From Cristatella mucedo (lineage: Eukaryota; Bryozoa; Phylactolaemata; Cristatellidae), in NCBI GenBank assembly GCA_009760855.2, contig WPIO01000028.1:2682501-2746500 (forward strand): a stretch of 64,000 nucleotides of DNA, written 5' to 3'. Position numbers and translations under genes: made by a program. Below the pieces are notes generated by a model, which saw nothing but the letters and a program-made list of their open reading frames with translations, searched no databases and was not told the DNA's origin. Below are positions 45,140-58,192 of the stretch, piece by piece (the stretch's first letter is position 1; the number at the start of each line of letters is the position of its first letter).

Positions 45140-46120
45140 AAATTCTTCCTCTCTCAAATAGATTTAAAACTGATCTGGTTATACAGACCAAGGCGTCATC
45201 TCTAATTTAATTTCATCTACTGCACTTTATCTTTATCGGAATCTACACTCATCCTTCAAGTTGCAAGATTTAGGAACCAGCTTTTGACACCAATCCATAT
45301 TTTGACACCATCGATCACAAAGTTCTTCTAGAGTGCCTTTCATCTCGCCTCGGCATCGCTGGCACTGCTCTGCAATGGTTTAGGTTCTATTTCAGTGGGT
45401 AACACCAGAGTATTGACGTGAGTGTACAAAGATCATTCGAGGTACCTCTGAAATATGGAGTACCTCAAGGCTCCGTGCGAGGTCCGGTTTTTTTTACGGT
45501 TAATACTCTCCCTCTTGCCGATGTGATTGTAAAGCGAAACCAAGGCTTTCACTGCTATGCGGATGATATTACGTTGTACATTTGCTTCAATCCATCCATA
45601 TATTGAGAATCTCGAACTGTCTCAATGTCCTTGCTGAGTGTGTTGATGACATCCGCACATGGATGTCAGTTCATTTTCTCAAATTAAATGATGACAAACC
45701 AAGTTACTAGTTATGATCGAACCAAGTGTGAAACCTCATACAAACGTTTAATCCTTTGGATTTCGTGCATTTAGCTTGAATGCTCTCAAAGGCTGGAACT
45801 CACTTCCGACGCGTCAGAACATCCCTTAACTTGAACAAATTTAAAAAGAACTTAAAAACACACATATTTAGGACAGCATTTAGTGGGTCCTTGTGATTCG
45901 TCCGGGATGTGCTTATGAGTGCTGACACTCTGTATGCTGACACTAACCATATGTGCATGCTGACCCTGAGCATGTCACCTCTAACCATATTATTCATGTT
46001 GTTTATCAATCATGATATCACCCGCCATTCAATTGCATTTGCCTTTGCAGCAAATACAAAGCACCCAGAAACAGATTGAGTTCTCTGAGGGCGCTTTATC
46101 AGGTGCATTATTATTATTAT
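45140..46120 (+). mobile_element. LINE-A with readable YADD box, internally deleted
   Basis: After a degenerate 5' scrap, 45290 onwards reads [48 protein letters not shown] and [13 protein letters not shown]; this is the only copy in the window with the YADD catalytic residues intact. A deletion then joins WMSVHFLKLNDD directly to the late C-terminal domain near 45730, followed by 3' UTR, stem-loop and TTA tail to 46118. Confidence 0.9.
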
Positions 46121-47015
46121 GACTCCAAAATTGGAAACGCTAACGCTCATACTCGGCTCTGCCAGCATATTTTCTGTTGAATCTGCATGAAATCGAATGG
46201 TCATGTTCCAAAGTGACCTTATGTTAGACGACCACACCAGCTTGACGATCAAGTATGTCTACTCCTAGCTTTATAAAATTGCTAAAACTTGGGCTTGCTT
46301 AGACAGAGATGCCACATCTAAGGTGGTCCATGCATTTGTCATATCCCGTCTTGACTTCTATAACTCACTGCTTGCTGGCTTACCGGCACAGGCAATCAGG
46401 TGCTTACGGCAGGTGCAAAACTCTGCAGCTAGCATTGCCTATCGTGAGCTTTGTAGTTTCCATTTCCCACCACTTCTCGCCGACCTGGACTGGCTACCAG
46501 TTAAGCAACGGATCGACTCAAAGATTTTGTCGCTCAATTTTAGGTCACTTCATTGTTTGGCTCCAGCCTTCCTATAGGATCTACTCCCACACCAGCTCAA
46601 GTATCCCCCACTTTTCGGAAACTAATTGTTTACTTATACATCAGAAAAGTCTGAAATGCTTGAAGACCATGCACTTAGTTCGAATGCTCCCAAAGCCTGG
46701 AGCTCAATCCGGACTTTCGCTACGACATCCTCATACTTGACTAAATTTAAAAACCTTTTTAAAACGCACCTACTTATGAAAGTATTTCGTGGGTCTCTGT
46801 TATTCGTTCTTTATGTGCTTATGCTTTCTGACAGTGTGCATGCGGCCACAAACCACACTTGCATGCGGACCCGGTGCATGTCACCCCTAACCATATTATT
46901 AATGTTGTTTATCAAGCTTGATACTACTCACCATTCGATCGTGTTTCCTTACCAGCAAATGTGAAGCCCCTATACAGCTCTCTGACTGTGTTTTATTAAG
47001 TGTATTATTATTATT
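46121..47015 (+). mobile_element. LINE-A, tandem to the previous copy
   Basis: Starts within the end of RT (46125-46260), deleted, then has the complete C-terminal domain (VISRLDFYNSLLAGLPAQAI, LADLDWLPVKQRIDSKILSL) and a degraded stem-loop with TTA tail at 47003-47015. Confidence 0.92.
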
Positions 47016-48361
47016 ATCTCATAATCTTTACCCAATTTAATGCTCTTTAAGTTTAAGTCCTTAAATATGATCGAGGTTTGACATAAGCATGCATTCTCGA
47101 GGCTATAAATAATTGAGGTAACTACCTGAATAGCTTTAAGAAATGGTATAGGCCTGGATAAAGTCCATCTCGTTCTCGATAGCAAAGAATGATCACAAAT
47201 AGCAACCGACTGCAATGCCACTATGTATTATCTGGCTAATTCCTTAAAAATTTGCTAAAGCAAGAAATATTTATCCAAAAAATTGTTAAAGGAATATCAC
47301 TAACGGGACTCGTGAAAAAAATAAATAGTACGTTTGGATTACACACTAAGAGAACTTAATCGCTATTCAGGCTTTCCCATATGCCACCGGGCTCGAGCCC
47401 ATGTTCTCAGTCAGACCTTGGTCGGTGCGAGCACCTTAACAACTTGAGCGAATCAGTATGACAAGACTCACCGACTTGCAGCAGGCAGTCGTAGTATTTC
47501 AAGCCGATCAAGTTTATCCCACTTTGACGCAGAGTCTGCCCACTCGATGGACAGTGCATCGCCATCCTTCATGTAGATTTTTTGTGGTGCGGGTACCTGC
47601 GTATCTGTCCCAGCTCACACGAATCTTTTTTTAAGACGTGAATGATGCCATGCTCCTCTTTTTGTTTTTTTATTCTCTGTAGTAGTTGGCTTACTGTACT
47701 GTCCAATCAAATTTTGCCCTCTCCCACTGTGTAAAGTTCACTTCCTAGTTGCATCAATTGCCTCACGGATATGAACAAGGATATTTGATTCGGGCTAAAA
47801 AATTAAGCTCCAGGCAGGGCTTGCTACTCTTGCAATGGATCTGCAACCGTGCTAACTTTGACATTTGCTAGCATGGACGAACACAGCTACCTTTATCAAT
47901 TAGACGAATCTGCTTAGTCGGCTGAATTTGATGCCCATGCTAACGCACTCTTTAGCATTTTAAGTTGATCGGGAACACAGTCCTCTGTGAGTAAAAGACT
48001 TAATTAGGTATACAGGGACATTATAGCAGCTATCAGTAGTCGGGCCACAATATTGAACCCAAATATATTCCAGCGCCAGTCGATATAAGATAGCTTGGCA
48101 TTTGATCGGTGTAATTAAACATCAGGATAAGAGACTAGACAGCTGACACATTATAGCTAATTATAGTTAGAAAATTGTTGCTAGGCTCCGCCTTTAGTTA
48201 ACCTCTATGGCATCGCAGAAGTTGATCTACCATTTGTTGTTAGTCCTTACCTAATCGTGAACTATGCGGAAAAAGCACCTGCCATATTAGGAAGGCTACC
48301 TCTTTGTAAATAATTTTGCTTTGAAAAGATTTCAATGAGAATCATTAAAAAGATCCGATCA
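47016..48361. other. AT-rich stretch with a tRNA-like repeat
   Basis: Only the tRNA-like element at 47385-47465 was recognised. Confidence 0.4.
47385..47465 (-). repeat. tRNA-related SINE or tRNA pseudogene fragment
   Basis: The minus strand has an A-box-like GCTCAAGTTGTTAAGGTG and a B-box-like GGGCTCGAGCCC about 35 bases later, resembling pol III promoter halves of a tRNA with anticodon-arm disruption. A perfect acceptor stem was not found. Confidence 0.42.
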
Positions 48362-48550
48362 TCAGCACATTATTAAGCTTTGAAAAAAAGCTAAAAATGC
48401 GAGTATCATGCTCATACCAGCCAGCAAGACCACATCTGATCGCATTAGGGTGTCCTTATAGTAAGACGGATGGTTACCGTTTGAACATTTAAATTTACAT
48501 TTAAGATAAACAATCATTAAATTTAGGGATGATATCCGCTGCAGCGACAT
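48362..48550 (-). CDS. Small open frame with a C-terminal hydrophobic segment, uncertain
   Basis: Sixty-two codons from an ATG: MSLQRISSLNLMIVYLKCKF ... then VVLLAGMSMILAFLAFFQSL as a likely membrane segment, and a stop. The frame continues upstream without a stop into a LINE tail. It could be a final exon of a tail-anchored protein or chance. Confidence 0.25.
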   Translation of the reverse strand: MSLQRISSLNLMIVYLKCKFKCSNGNHPSYYKDTLMRSDVVLLAGMSMILAFLAFFQSLIMC

Positions 48551-48582
48551 TGTCGATTGTAGAAAGGACGTTGTTTCGATCA

Positions 48583-48865
48583 ATAATAATAATAATATTA
48601 ACAATAATAAAGCACTCGATAAAGCACCCTCAGAGAACTCAATCTCTTTCTAGGCGCTTTACACTTGCTGCAAAGGAAAACGCTATTGAATGGTGAGAAA
48701 TATCATGCTTGAAAAACAAACAACATAAATAACATGGCTATAAGTGACATGCACAGGGTCATCATGCAAATGTGGTTAGTAGCAGCATGCACAGTGTCAG
48801 CACACATAAGCACATGAAGGACGAATCACATGGACCCAGTAAATGCTGTCCTAAATAGGTGTATT
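48583..48865 (-). mobile_element. LINE-A 3' UTR fragment with tail
   Basis: Mixed (AAT)n tail at 48583-48612, stem-loop, and conserved 3' UTR to GGACCCAGTAAATGCTGTCC. Confidence 0.94.
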
Positions 48866-49492
<627 letters not shown>

Positions 49493-49741
49493 CATCTATC
49501 TCACCATAAGATGATAGGACGTTTCATTTTACCTCACGTCGGGGCATCTCTAACAAATCGTTGTTAGCTGCTGAAAGATATCATAGCAGGCCATGTATGT
49601 GCAGAAATTAAAAAGATATTACATAGTGGGCTTTAAAATAGTTTCGAGATTTCTAAAGCATTTGTTCAATGCTAATATTATTATTATCGCCTCCTGACAC
49701 CAGTTGCTATTAGCTTTTCTTGTCGGATTTAGAAATCTCTT

Positions 49742-49948
49742 CTAAAATCCCAAGTTCTTGCGAACATCGTATAGAAAAATAAATTCAGATAGGATCTGTT
49801 TAAAGCATATGTGCTTGTTATTTGACCGTAGTGCAAAAGAAATTACAGGCCTCTGACATCTGAACCTCTGACCTCTGACAGGACATGTGAACACTTGAGA
49901 CTTGGGGCTGGATCGTCTACACTCGAGGCGCTTAAGATACGCCTCCAT
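49742..49948 (-). CDS. Basic open frame, uncertain
   Basis: Sixty-eight codons from ATG 49946-49948: MEAYLKRLECRRSSPKSQVF, then a basic stretch, ending FLYDVRKNLGF and TAG. Protein-like composition with ordinary codon mix. No splice context and no family recognised. Confidence 0.27.
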   Translation of the reverse strand: MEAYLKRLECRRSSPKSQVFTCPVRGQRFRCQRPVISFALRSNNKHICFKQILSEFIFLYDVRKNLGF

Positions 49949-50017
49949 GCTTAGCAGGATGCTTATTATTTGCAATCGTGTGCATCCATTAGCGCTTTCT
50001 CGTCGTCGTTATAATGT

Positions 50018-50095
50018 AATAACAATAACTCACTTGATAAAGCGCCCTCTTTGTTTAGGTTCTTTACGTTTGCAGCAAAGGAAACACGTCGTTCA
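50018..50095 (-). mobile_element. LINE-A 3' tail only
   Basis: (TAA)-like tail, a stem-loop with a deletion, and the start of the 3' UTR. Confidence 0.8.
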
Positions 50096-50199
50096 AATTT
50101 ATTCCTAGATGCTATTGCTATTGCTACGTCCGTGAGTTATGCCTTAGCAAAATAAAAGTGCCGAGGAGCCAACATGGAGGCCGCTAACTGAGAACCTCT

Positions 50200-52800
50200 C
50201 GTTAAGCGCGACTGGGAACTAAGAACCTGCTCGTTTGGTATTCCTAGTGTTGTCTCAAACCGCTCAGTATGTTCTTCGCCAAGCCTTACTGTAATAACTT
50301 AGTGGTCATTAAGCCTGCCGTAACTCCGATGGCTAAGCATAATGCTTGTGTTTGGAATGCTTGCTGAATCTGCAATAAACCTCTATTAATTTAATAGGTG
50401 ACATTGCTTCTAAAAACGCCTCGGCCTGCTAGCCTCGACAGAAACTTGGCTAAAATTGATAAACAGCCCAATCATTAACGGCTCAAAAACCGACAGTGTT
50501 CTCCTTCTTTCGCACCTAGAGGTCAATCAAACTGGAGGTTAAGTGACTAGCATTACAAGCTTAAACTTTACTTTCAAGCCTTTTGCAGCGCCCTCGAAGC
50601 AGTCTTTCGAATTTATCCTTTAGTTTTCGCCCGACAACAAGCTACTGATGATAGCAGTACAGTAATTCATCCACGTACCAATTCTTCCTCTATCTCACAA
50701 TTCACTGGTTTAATTTAGATTGCATGTGAAAAAAATTGATCTTTTCTCGTTATGAATGGCGGCAACATTCATTTGGATAAGTTATCTGACACCTCTAACA
50801 CTGAATTTAGTGCACTGGCTGACTCATTTTCTCTTTTGGCTCATGTGCATGTCCCAACTCACATCAAGGCTCACACACTCGATACAATTTTCTCATAGAG
50901 CTGCGCTCTAATCATCACTTAATACCAAATCTACTTATCTAAATGCATGCAAATCTCATCCAGCATTGAATGTGTGCCCTCCTCTTCCTCCTCCTCCTCA
51001 TTAAAATGACCTGTGAATCACGAAACCTCAAGACCCTTAACAGGAATGCTGTTCGTGCAAGAATATCTTCTTTTCCTTTACTGTTCAATCTTCAATCTGA
51101 CCCACCACCATTGGTAGCTAGCTACAACATGACACTAGTTGAAATGCTCGATGAGTTTGCACCTCTGAAAAAGCGCACTGTGTGCCCTGACAATGACGGT
51201 CCATGGTGTACCCCATGCAGAAAAATAATAAACTAGCTACGTCTATTAAGCTCAAGCTTGAATTAGCATAGAAAGGATACGGTCTAACTGTCCACCGACT
51301 GGCGGACGAGGACAACTGTAGGTCGTACCAATCGATCCTAAAAGAGGCCAAGGCTGGTTTCTATGCAAACATTGTTGAACACGAGTTGCACAATCCTTAT
51401 TTGTTAATGTCGAAGATCAACCTCTATCGTTAGTGCATTCAGGTTAGATCCTTAGATGGTGACCCATCTGATGATCTTCCTGGTCGCTTTTCTAGGTTCT
51501 TTGTTAACCAGATAGACAAGATAAGAAACTCAATCCAAGGAGTTCCAGCCTGCACTTGGAATATTGTCGATAAATACCATGCAGCACCTTAATGTCTACA
51601 TGCAAGAAGGAGACATTTTACCTCGTTCTTGAGTTCCTATCCCAAACAACAAAGCGAACTATCCTTCTGGAAAATATTCCAACTGCCTTGCTTCTACGTT
51701 GCATTGACCGGCTACTGCTATGCATACCTAACTTTAGAAAAATTTCATTAGCCTCAGGTCATATCCCAGCAGCTTTCATAAGGCTGTAGTCAGGCCTCTA
51801 CTCAAGAACGAACCACTAGACCAAGAGAACTTGGCATGAGCATTAAAGTGGAGTTAATGTGGCCGTTTAACGAAAGGTCAATTTGAAGCAGGACACCTTG
51901 ATTTTGTAAACACTCAAAAGCATATCTCCTGTAGAATCAGCTCGAAATCTAGGTGTCATATTCCAAAGCAACCTCTCGTTAGACGACCATATCAGCTCCA
52001 CGGTCAAATCTGCCTATTTTCAGCTTCATAATATTGCTAAAATTCGGGCTTGTTTAGATAAGGATACCACGTCTAAGTTGGTCCATGCATTCGTGACATC
52101 TCGTCTCGACTTCTGCAACTCACTGCTTACTGGCCTACCAGCATGTGCGATCAGGCGATTGCAGCTGGTGCAAAACTCTGCAGCTAGGCTTGTCTGTCGT
52201 GAACGTCGCAGTTACCAGATTACTCCACTTCTCGCCGACCTGCACTGGCTACCAGTCCAGCAAAGGATTGACTTCAAGGTTTTGTCGCTCACTTTTAGGT
52301 CCCTTCATTCTATGGCTCCAGCCTGTCTCTTCGACATACTCCCCCATCAGGCCAAGCATCGTACCACCCGCTTTTCGGAATCCAGCAGTCTAGAAATACC
52401 TCGTACAAAACTCAAATCCATTGGAGACCATGCATTCAGTTCGTATGCTCCCAAAGGCTGGAACTCCCTCTCGATCTCCGTCAGAACATCGCCTTACCTG
52501 AGCACATTTAAAAGGAACCTACAAACACACCTATTTAGGACAGCATTTAGTGGGTCCCTGTGATTCATCCTTCACGTGCTTATGCGTGCTGACAGTGTGC
52601 ATGCTGCCTCTAACCACATTTGCATGCTGACCCTGTGCATGTCACCCCTAACCATGTTATTCATTTTGTTTGTTTTTCAAGCATGATTTTACTTACCATT
52701 TAATTGCATTTCCGTTTGCAGCAAATGTAAAGTGCCTAGAAAGAGATTAAGTTCTCTGTGGGCGCTTTATCAAGTACATTATTATTATTATTATTATCAT
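50200..52800 (+). mobile_element. LINE-A, near full order but internally deleted
   Basis: The first readable block resembles ACVWNACSICNKP (endonuclease N-terminus), then GGNIHLDKLSDTSNT and HIKAHTLDTIFS (endonuclease), LKKRTVCPDNDGPWCT (linker), a small part of RT (51590-51790), a large RT deletion near 51840, then the end of RT, the complete C-terminal domain (52078-52563, one long open frame) and the 3' end with stem-loop and TTA tail at 52780-52798. Confidence 0.93.
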
Positions 52801-52839
52801 TAATTCGACAGCCTGTCAGAATACATCTTGAGCGTTACG

Positions 52840-53020
52840 TTTCCAATTTTCAAATCACAATGATCGTCCCAAAACAAGTTGGTTGGTTTTATCACCATTC
52901 ACTTCAAGAAAGTTTGCAGCCATTCATATGCTGATATCAGCGATACATGCAGCAAGGGATGTGAGAGAGTGCGCCGTGCTGGAGGGCTGGGAGGGATGAA
53001 AGCAAGGGTACACTAAAGCC
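52840..53020 (-). mobile_element. LINE-A RT C-terminal scrap
   Basis: Minus-strand similarity to 39420-39560 and 59030-59240 (the region around GCTGGGAGGGATGAAAGCAA). Confidence 0.65.
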
Positions 53021-53235
53021 TGTGCTGGGTATATTTGTCCACACTTCCCGTCTCTTGGATTTTCTTTGAACAATTTAGGATTTTTTCCATGAGCGGACGA
53101 TGCATATCTGTAACAGTACTTTCACCTCTACTTAGCAGTCAGTGTTTCCAAATCTCGCACGAGAGCTGCAACTGCAGCTGCTGCTTTCGCTTGGGGCCGG
53201 CATGCGCCTGCTTGTGGCTATGAGCTCGCTCTCAC

Positions 53236-54320
<1,085 letters not shown>

Positions 54321-54395
54321 ACTAAAGAGCTAAGATTTTTTTACCCTTTCAGCTACATCAGCCACATCATATAGTCATATAAAAACCTGTTTATA

Positions 54396-55215
54396 TAATA
54401 ATAATAATACATTTTTGTAGCGCTTTCACATAATTGAATGTCTTTTTGAGAAATCCACAGAGAGAGTAAAAAAAGCGTGAAAAAGTGAGTAGATTAGTAA
54501 TATCATTCCATATGCCATTAGGACAACATTGTTAGAGGTGACATGCATAGTTTTAATGTGAAGATATGGTCGGTTGCAGCAGGCACATAGTCAGCTTACA
54601 TACGCACACAAAGAAGGAATTGCAGGGACTTAATAAATGCTGTAAAAATCAGATCAGATGTATTCTAAGTTCATTTTTAAATATCGTCATGTTTGGGATG
54701 TCCTAACGTCAGTCGAAAGGAAGTTCCAGACTTTGGGAGGCTACGAACTGCAGGCATGTTATCCAAAGTTTTTGGGCGGTGTAATAGACGAATAGCTAAA
54801 TGATCTGATAAAGAAAAGCAGATTATACGGTGCCTGGCCTTGTGGGTGAGTATTCCTAATATTTTGACCGGAGCCAGAGAATGAATGGACATAAAAAGTA
54901 AGTGACAGAACCTTGATGCTGATTTGCTGCTTGATTAAGAGGCTACGCAGGTCGGAGAGACATGGATTGATTTAGCAACTGCAACCCTCGCGACGGACAA
55001 ACCTAGATGAAGAGTTTTGTATCAAAAGTAATCAACAGATTTCCTACATTGATAGACCAGCAAGCAGTGAGCCACAAAAGCTAAAATTGGATGTTGCAAA
55101 AGCAACCACCAATTCGGTCACTTAGAAAAAGGATATATAGATGTGCAGATGCAACAGGAGATATGCCGGTGGAGCCGATTTTGAGCGAACACCTTTCCAG
55201 TGTTGAGTTTATAAA
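54396..55215 (-). mobile_element. Old LINE-A-related copy
   Basis: (AAT)n at 54397-54410, a diverged stem-loop (TAGCGCTTTCACATAATTG), then a 3' UTR and C-terminal domain (SIHSLAPVKILGILTHKARH at 54830-54890) recognisable but with heavy substitution, and no open frame. Confidence 0.8.
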
Positions 55216-55491
55216 TACGGTTGATAAAGTAAACAAAAATAAATTCACCAGCCTTTAATTAACCATTTCCTGAACGCAAAACGCAGCCAATGCATAAAAA
55301 GATGAGAACAATGTTTGCAGCGCAGTGATGCATTTAAAAAGATTAAAATCTAAATAACAGACCATCTGTAATTCTTAAAAACAACTGAAATTGGGTTAGC
55401 TACTCCAGCCAACAACTGATTTACATTTACATGCTGAAAAGACATCACAATCAGAAGTGTAGGCAGGCTATTCTAAGTGACGAGCATGCGA
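55216..55491. other. Unassigned stretch
   Basis: No feature recognised; probably the 3' flank of the GPCR pseudogene. Confidence 0.4.
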
Positions 55492-56643
55492 TCAGTCGGA
55501 TGCTATGCTGTCGTTTTCTGCTCTGCATTCAATGCTACACCGGAAGGCTGCTACCTCAGTGGAGACCGGTGGTGCATCTGAATTGTCGACGGTCCGTTGA
55601 TCCCTCGCTAGCTTAATCAGGGAAGTCTTGCATGTCGTTACCAGTTCGTAAAGCTCCCTACGATGGTTTTTGTTTATGCACGAGTATAAAAAATAGTTTC
55701 CACTAAAGTTCATTAAAACTAAAATAGATCTGATGTTAAACAAACACGTACATGATTCCAAATTTTCTAAGCTATCAATATACTGGAGCTTCAAAAGGAC
55801 ACAGCGTGCTAGGTGCCGTCGTTGCCACGAACCAGGCCACAGTGACAACCAGCAGCAACGTGAGCCTACTGAGACGCCTAAGTCTAAGATTCTCCTGAGC
55901 AGCATTTTTGTGGTCACTCACGATAGGTTTCTGACGAATTTTTATAAGTAAAAGTGATGAGAGGACGATGCAGAGTAACCAGGGGAAAATATCACAGACA
56001 ATTGCATACGAGCTGTCGATATAGTCATTCCAATGCAAGCCAAGGGTGCGGTTCATTGCGTTATCTTGTGGAAGCAAGATCGGCAGGTTCGACAGCAACA
56101 AAATCACCAAGGCGACAACAATCACGCTCGATACTGCGAGGCGAGCTTGACGCCTGTTGCACCACTGGGAAGCTTGCAGAGGAAAGTAGACAGCTATAAA
56201 CCTGGAGGCAGCCATCAAGACTGTACACCAATTGAAAATACATGCTGACAACTTTGCTATAGGGTCAATAGATAAGCAAACAAAATATCCAGCTGATCCC
56301 AGTGTGGTCTGATTGCATCCTTCATTTTCCAGCTGCTCGTCGGCTCGCATATAAAACAGAGCACTGTGCGTGAGATAGGATCCACAAACACAAAGATCGG
56401 CAGCCGCCAAAGTCAACAGGATAAGATAAATGGATGACTGCTTCCTCTTGACCAGCTTTGAGAGCACTGCAATATTCAGACAGTTAGCCAGGATGCCGAT
56501 AAAACATACGGCCGGGGCCACTGCACCTTGTGCTACCACAAGAAACCCGGGAGGCAGTCTGGATCATTATATGTGCTAATTAGCGAGTAGCTGATTTGCC
56601 CAATTTTTAGGCTGCTAACGACTGCTGATGTGTTGTGGCTCAT
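55492..56643 (-). pseudogene. GPCR paralogue with two frameshifts
   Basis: Collinear with the intact receptor at 15818-17044. The ATG at 56641-56643 starts MSHNTSAVVSSLKIGQISYS; a shift of one base near 56540-56555 moves into the frame holding TM1 to TM6 (GILANCLNIAVLS, TLAAADLCVCGSYL, the DRY region as SRF, YFPLQASQWCNRRQA). After TTAPSTL (near 55800-55810) about two bases are missing relative to the intact gene, and TM7 (LVLMNFSGNYFLYSC) and the tail continue in another frame to the stop at 55492. As in the intact copy, NPxxY is replaced (NYFLY) and the loop 2 cysteine is absent. No splice sites fit at the breaks, so decay or sequencing error is more likely than introns. An acceptor-like site precedes the ATG (AG at 56676-56677). 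Confidence 0.85.
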
Positions 56644-56779
56644 ATTAGGACCTCTCTGCTGATCCGTGAGATAATCTAAAAACAGAAAAATGTGCTCCTT
56701 GAAGCTAGAAAGTGCATCAGGTTTACGTAAACGTGTTGCAGTACACACTGTATAGTCATATTCTGAGATATGTATATAC

Positions 56780-57421
56780 AACAGTTTTTTACGGAACTTA
56801 AAAAGAAGCTAATTTAGCACAGCAGCTGAAGTGTGGTAACTGAGATTTTTATATCTTTTGAGAAGGAAATAACTCTATGTGCATTACACATTCTAGAGCT
56901 ACATCGGCAATTTCAGCCCTTCCTTATTGCTACATAGTTATTTCAAAACTATTAAACATCTCGGCCAGAAAGTATAAACGACTAGTATATTGGAAAGGCT
57001 GGAAAGAACTCTTCCTAAGCTGTGCGTAAATGTAGGTGCAGAGCTAATGGAAAAACTGAGAAGACATGAAGGAGTAAAGAAACAACCAAAGAAAGATAAC
57101 ACATTTCTAGAACTTGAGCATATTAAAAAAGTTATAAAAATATGAAATAACTGTATTTATTAACCGTAACTAACAACTTTAACTGTAAATAATAACAATA
57201 TAATAAATAAGGAACTATAAGAAGCCATCTTGAGCTAAGGCGATATGGTCTGAGCGGCCAGCATTAATGAATTGAAAGTTTTCATTGATGCAGCCGTGTC
57301 ACAACGAAAGAGTTTTTAATGTAACAGGATACATTAAAATGTATCCTTGCTTTTAACATAGCTTTAGTAACTAACAATTTTAATAAAAAATATTCTCGTT
57401 CGCATTATTTCTCCGCCAAAG
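56780..57421. other. AT-rich stretch with a possible first exon of the Lys/Arg-rich gene
   Basis: At about 56985-57142 on + there is a 54-codon frame (ILERLERTLPKLCVNVGAEL ... LMEKLRRHEGVKKQPKKDN ...) with a GAAGGA/GTAAAG donor-like site in phase 0, which would join the exon at 57422. AATAAA occurs at about 57199, so it might instead be a terminal exon. Confidence 0.3.
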
Positions 57422-58045
57422 AAAGCAAACAAGTTTGCCGAACGACGAGTTTTACCCCCTAAACAAGGTCTGACGACCGCAGGATATGGAAAGGACCATA
57501 ACAACTTTCGACAGTTCAGCAGAAGGATGCCTACCAGCCACAAAGGTGTATTTTATTTATGCAGTGGTTTCTAGTCTATTTATTCAATGACCTAAGTCGC
57601 ACCAATCCTCAGTGCGTTGCATATCAGGCAGCGATAAGTAATACCTGATACAAATAATTTAAATTTCATTTAAAGAATTTAAAGAAGATATCCTGCAATG
57701 GCTGGTCGTAGAGCACGCAGGTCCTCAAAATAACGTCATTAGAGGGCTATATTTCGATTAATTGACTCCCCAAATTCCTGCACAAAGGCACTGGATTTTA
57801 AAAAAGCCCCAGGATCAAACTTAGGGAAATATGGTAATGCAATAAGTCATATGGTTTTGCCACAGTCCGAAAGTAATGAAGAAGAGACTTCGGGTGACTG
57901 GTTAGCTACGCTACTGGAGAGTAAAAAGCTACAGTGCAAGAATATACGAACACAAAAAAGAATACTGGGACAGAATAAAGATTCATTAGGGTGGCGGAAA
58001 AGAACACCGAAAGTGATTTTATATAGACGTGACTTCAAGGATCCT
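57422..58045 (+). CDS. Unrecognised Lys/Arg-rich protein gene, two exons
   Basis: Exon 57422-57545 (acceptor tttctccgccaaag, donor CAAAG/GTGTAT, phase 1) includes FAERRVLPPKQGLTTAGYGK and NFRQFSRRMPTSH. The second exon begins at about 57807 (after ttaaaaaag) or 57812 (after gccccag), either in the matching phase, and runs open through NLGKYGNAISHMVLPQSESN, EEETSGDWLATLLESKK and GQNKDSLGWRKRTPKVILYR to a LINE-A remnant that begins at about 58040. The frame closes inside the LINE at about 58105. Many dibasic sites occur, but without a signal peptide a neuropeptide precursor cannot be claimed; a nuclear protein is equally possible. The long uninterrupted, low-GC frame (over 110 codons) is the main support. 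Confidence 0.42.
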
Positions 58046-58190
58046 AATAAAAACACTAATACTACATTTGGGAATGTGCCCTCACAGAACCCAAACTATT
58101 TATAGGCAATTTACATTTGCTGCAAATAAAGTACGATCGAACAGGTAATAGTATAATGTTTAATAAATAAAAATAATATAATCCTAATGA
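58040..58190 (-). mobile_element. LINE-A 3' remnant, diverged
   Basis: Diverged stem-loop region (GTGCCCTCACAGAACCCAAA) and 3' UTR start on the minus strand; interrupted by the next LINE tail. Confidence 0.7.
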
Positions 58191-58192
58191 AA

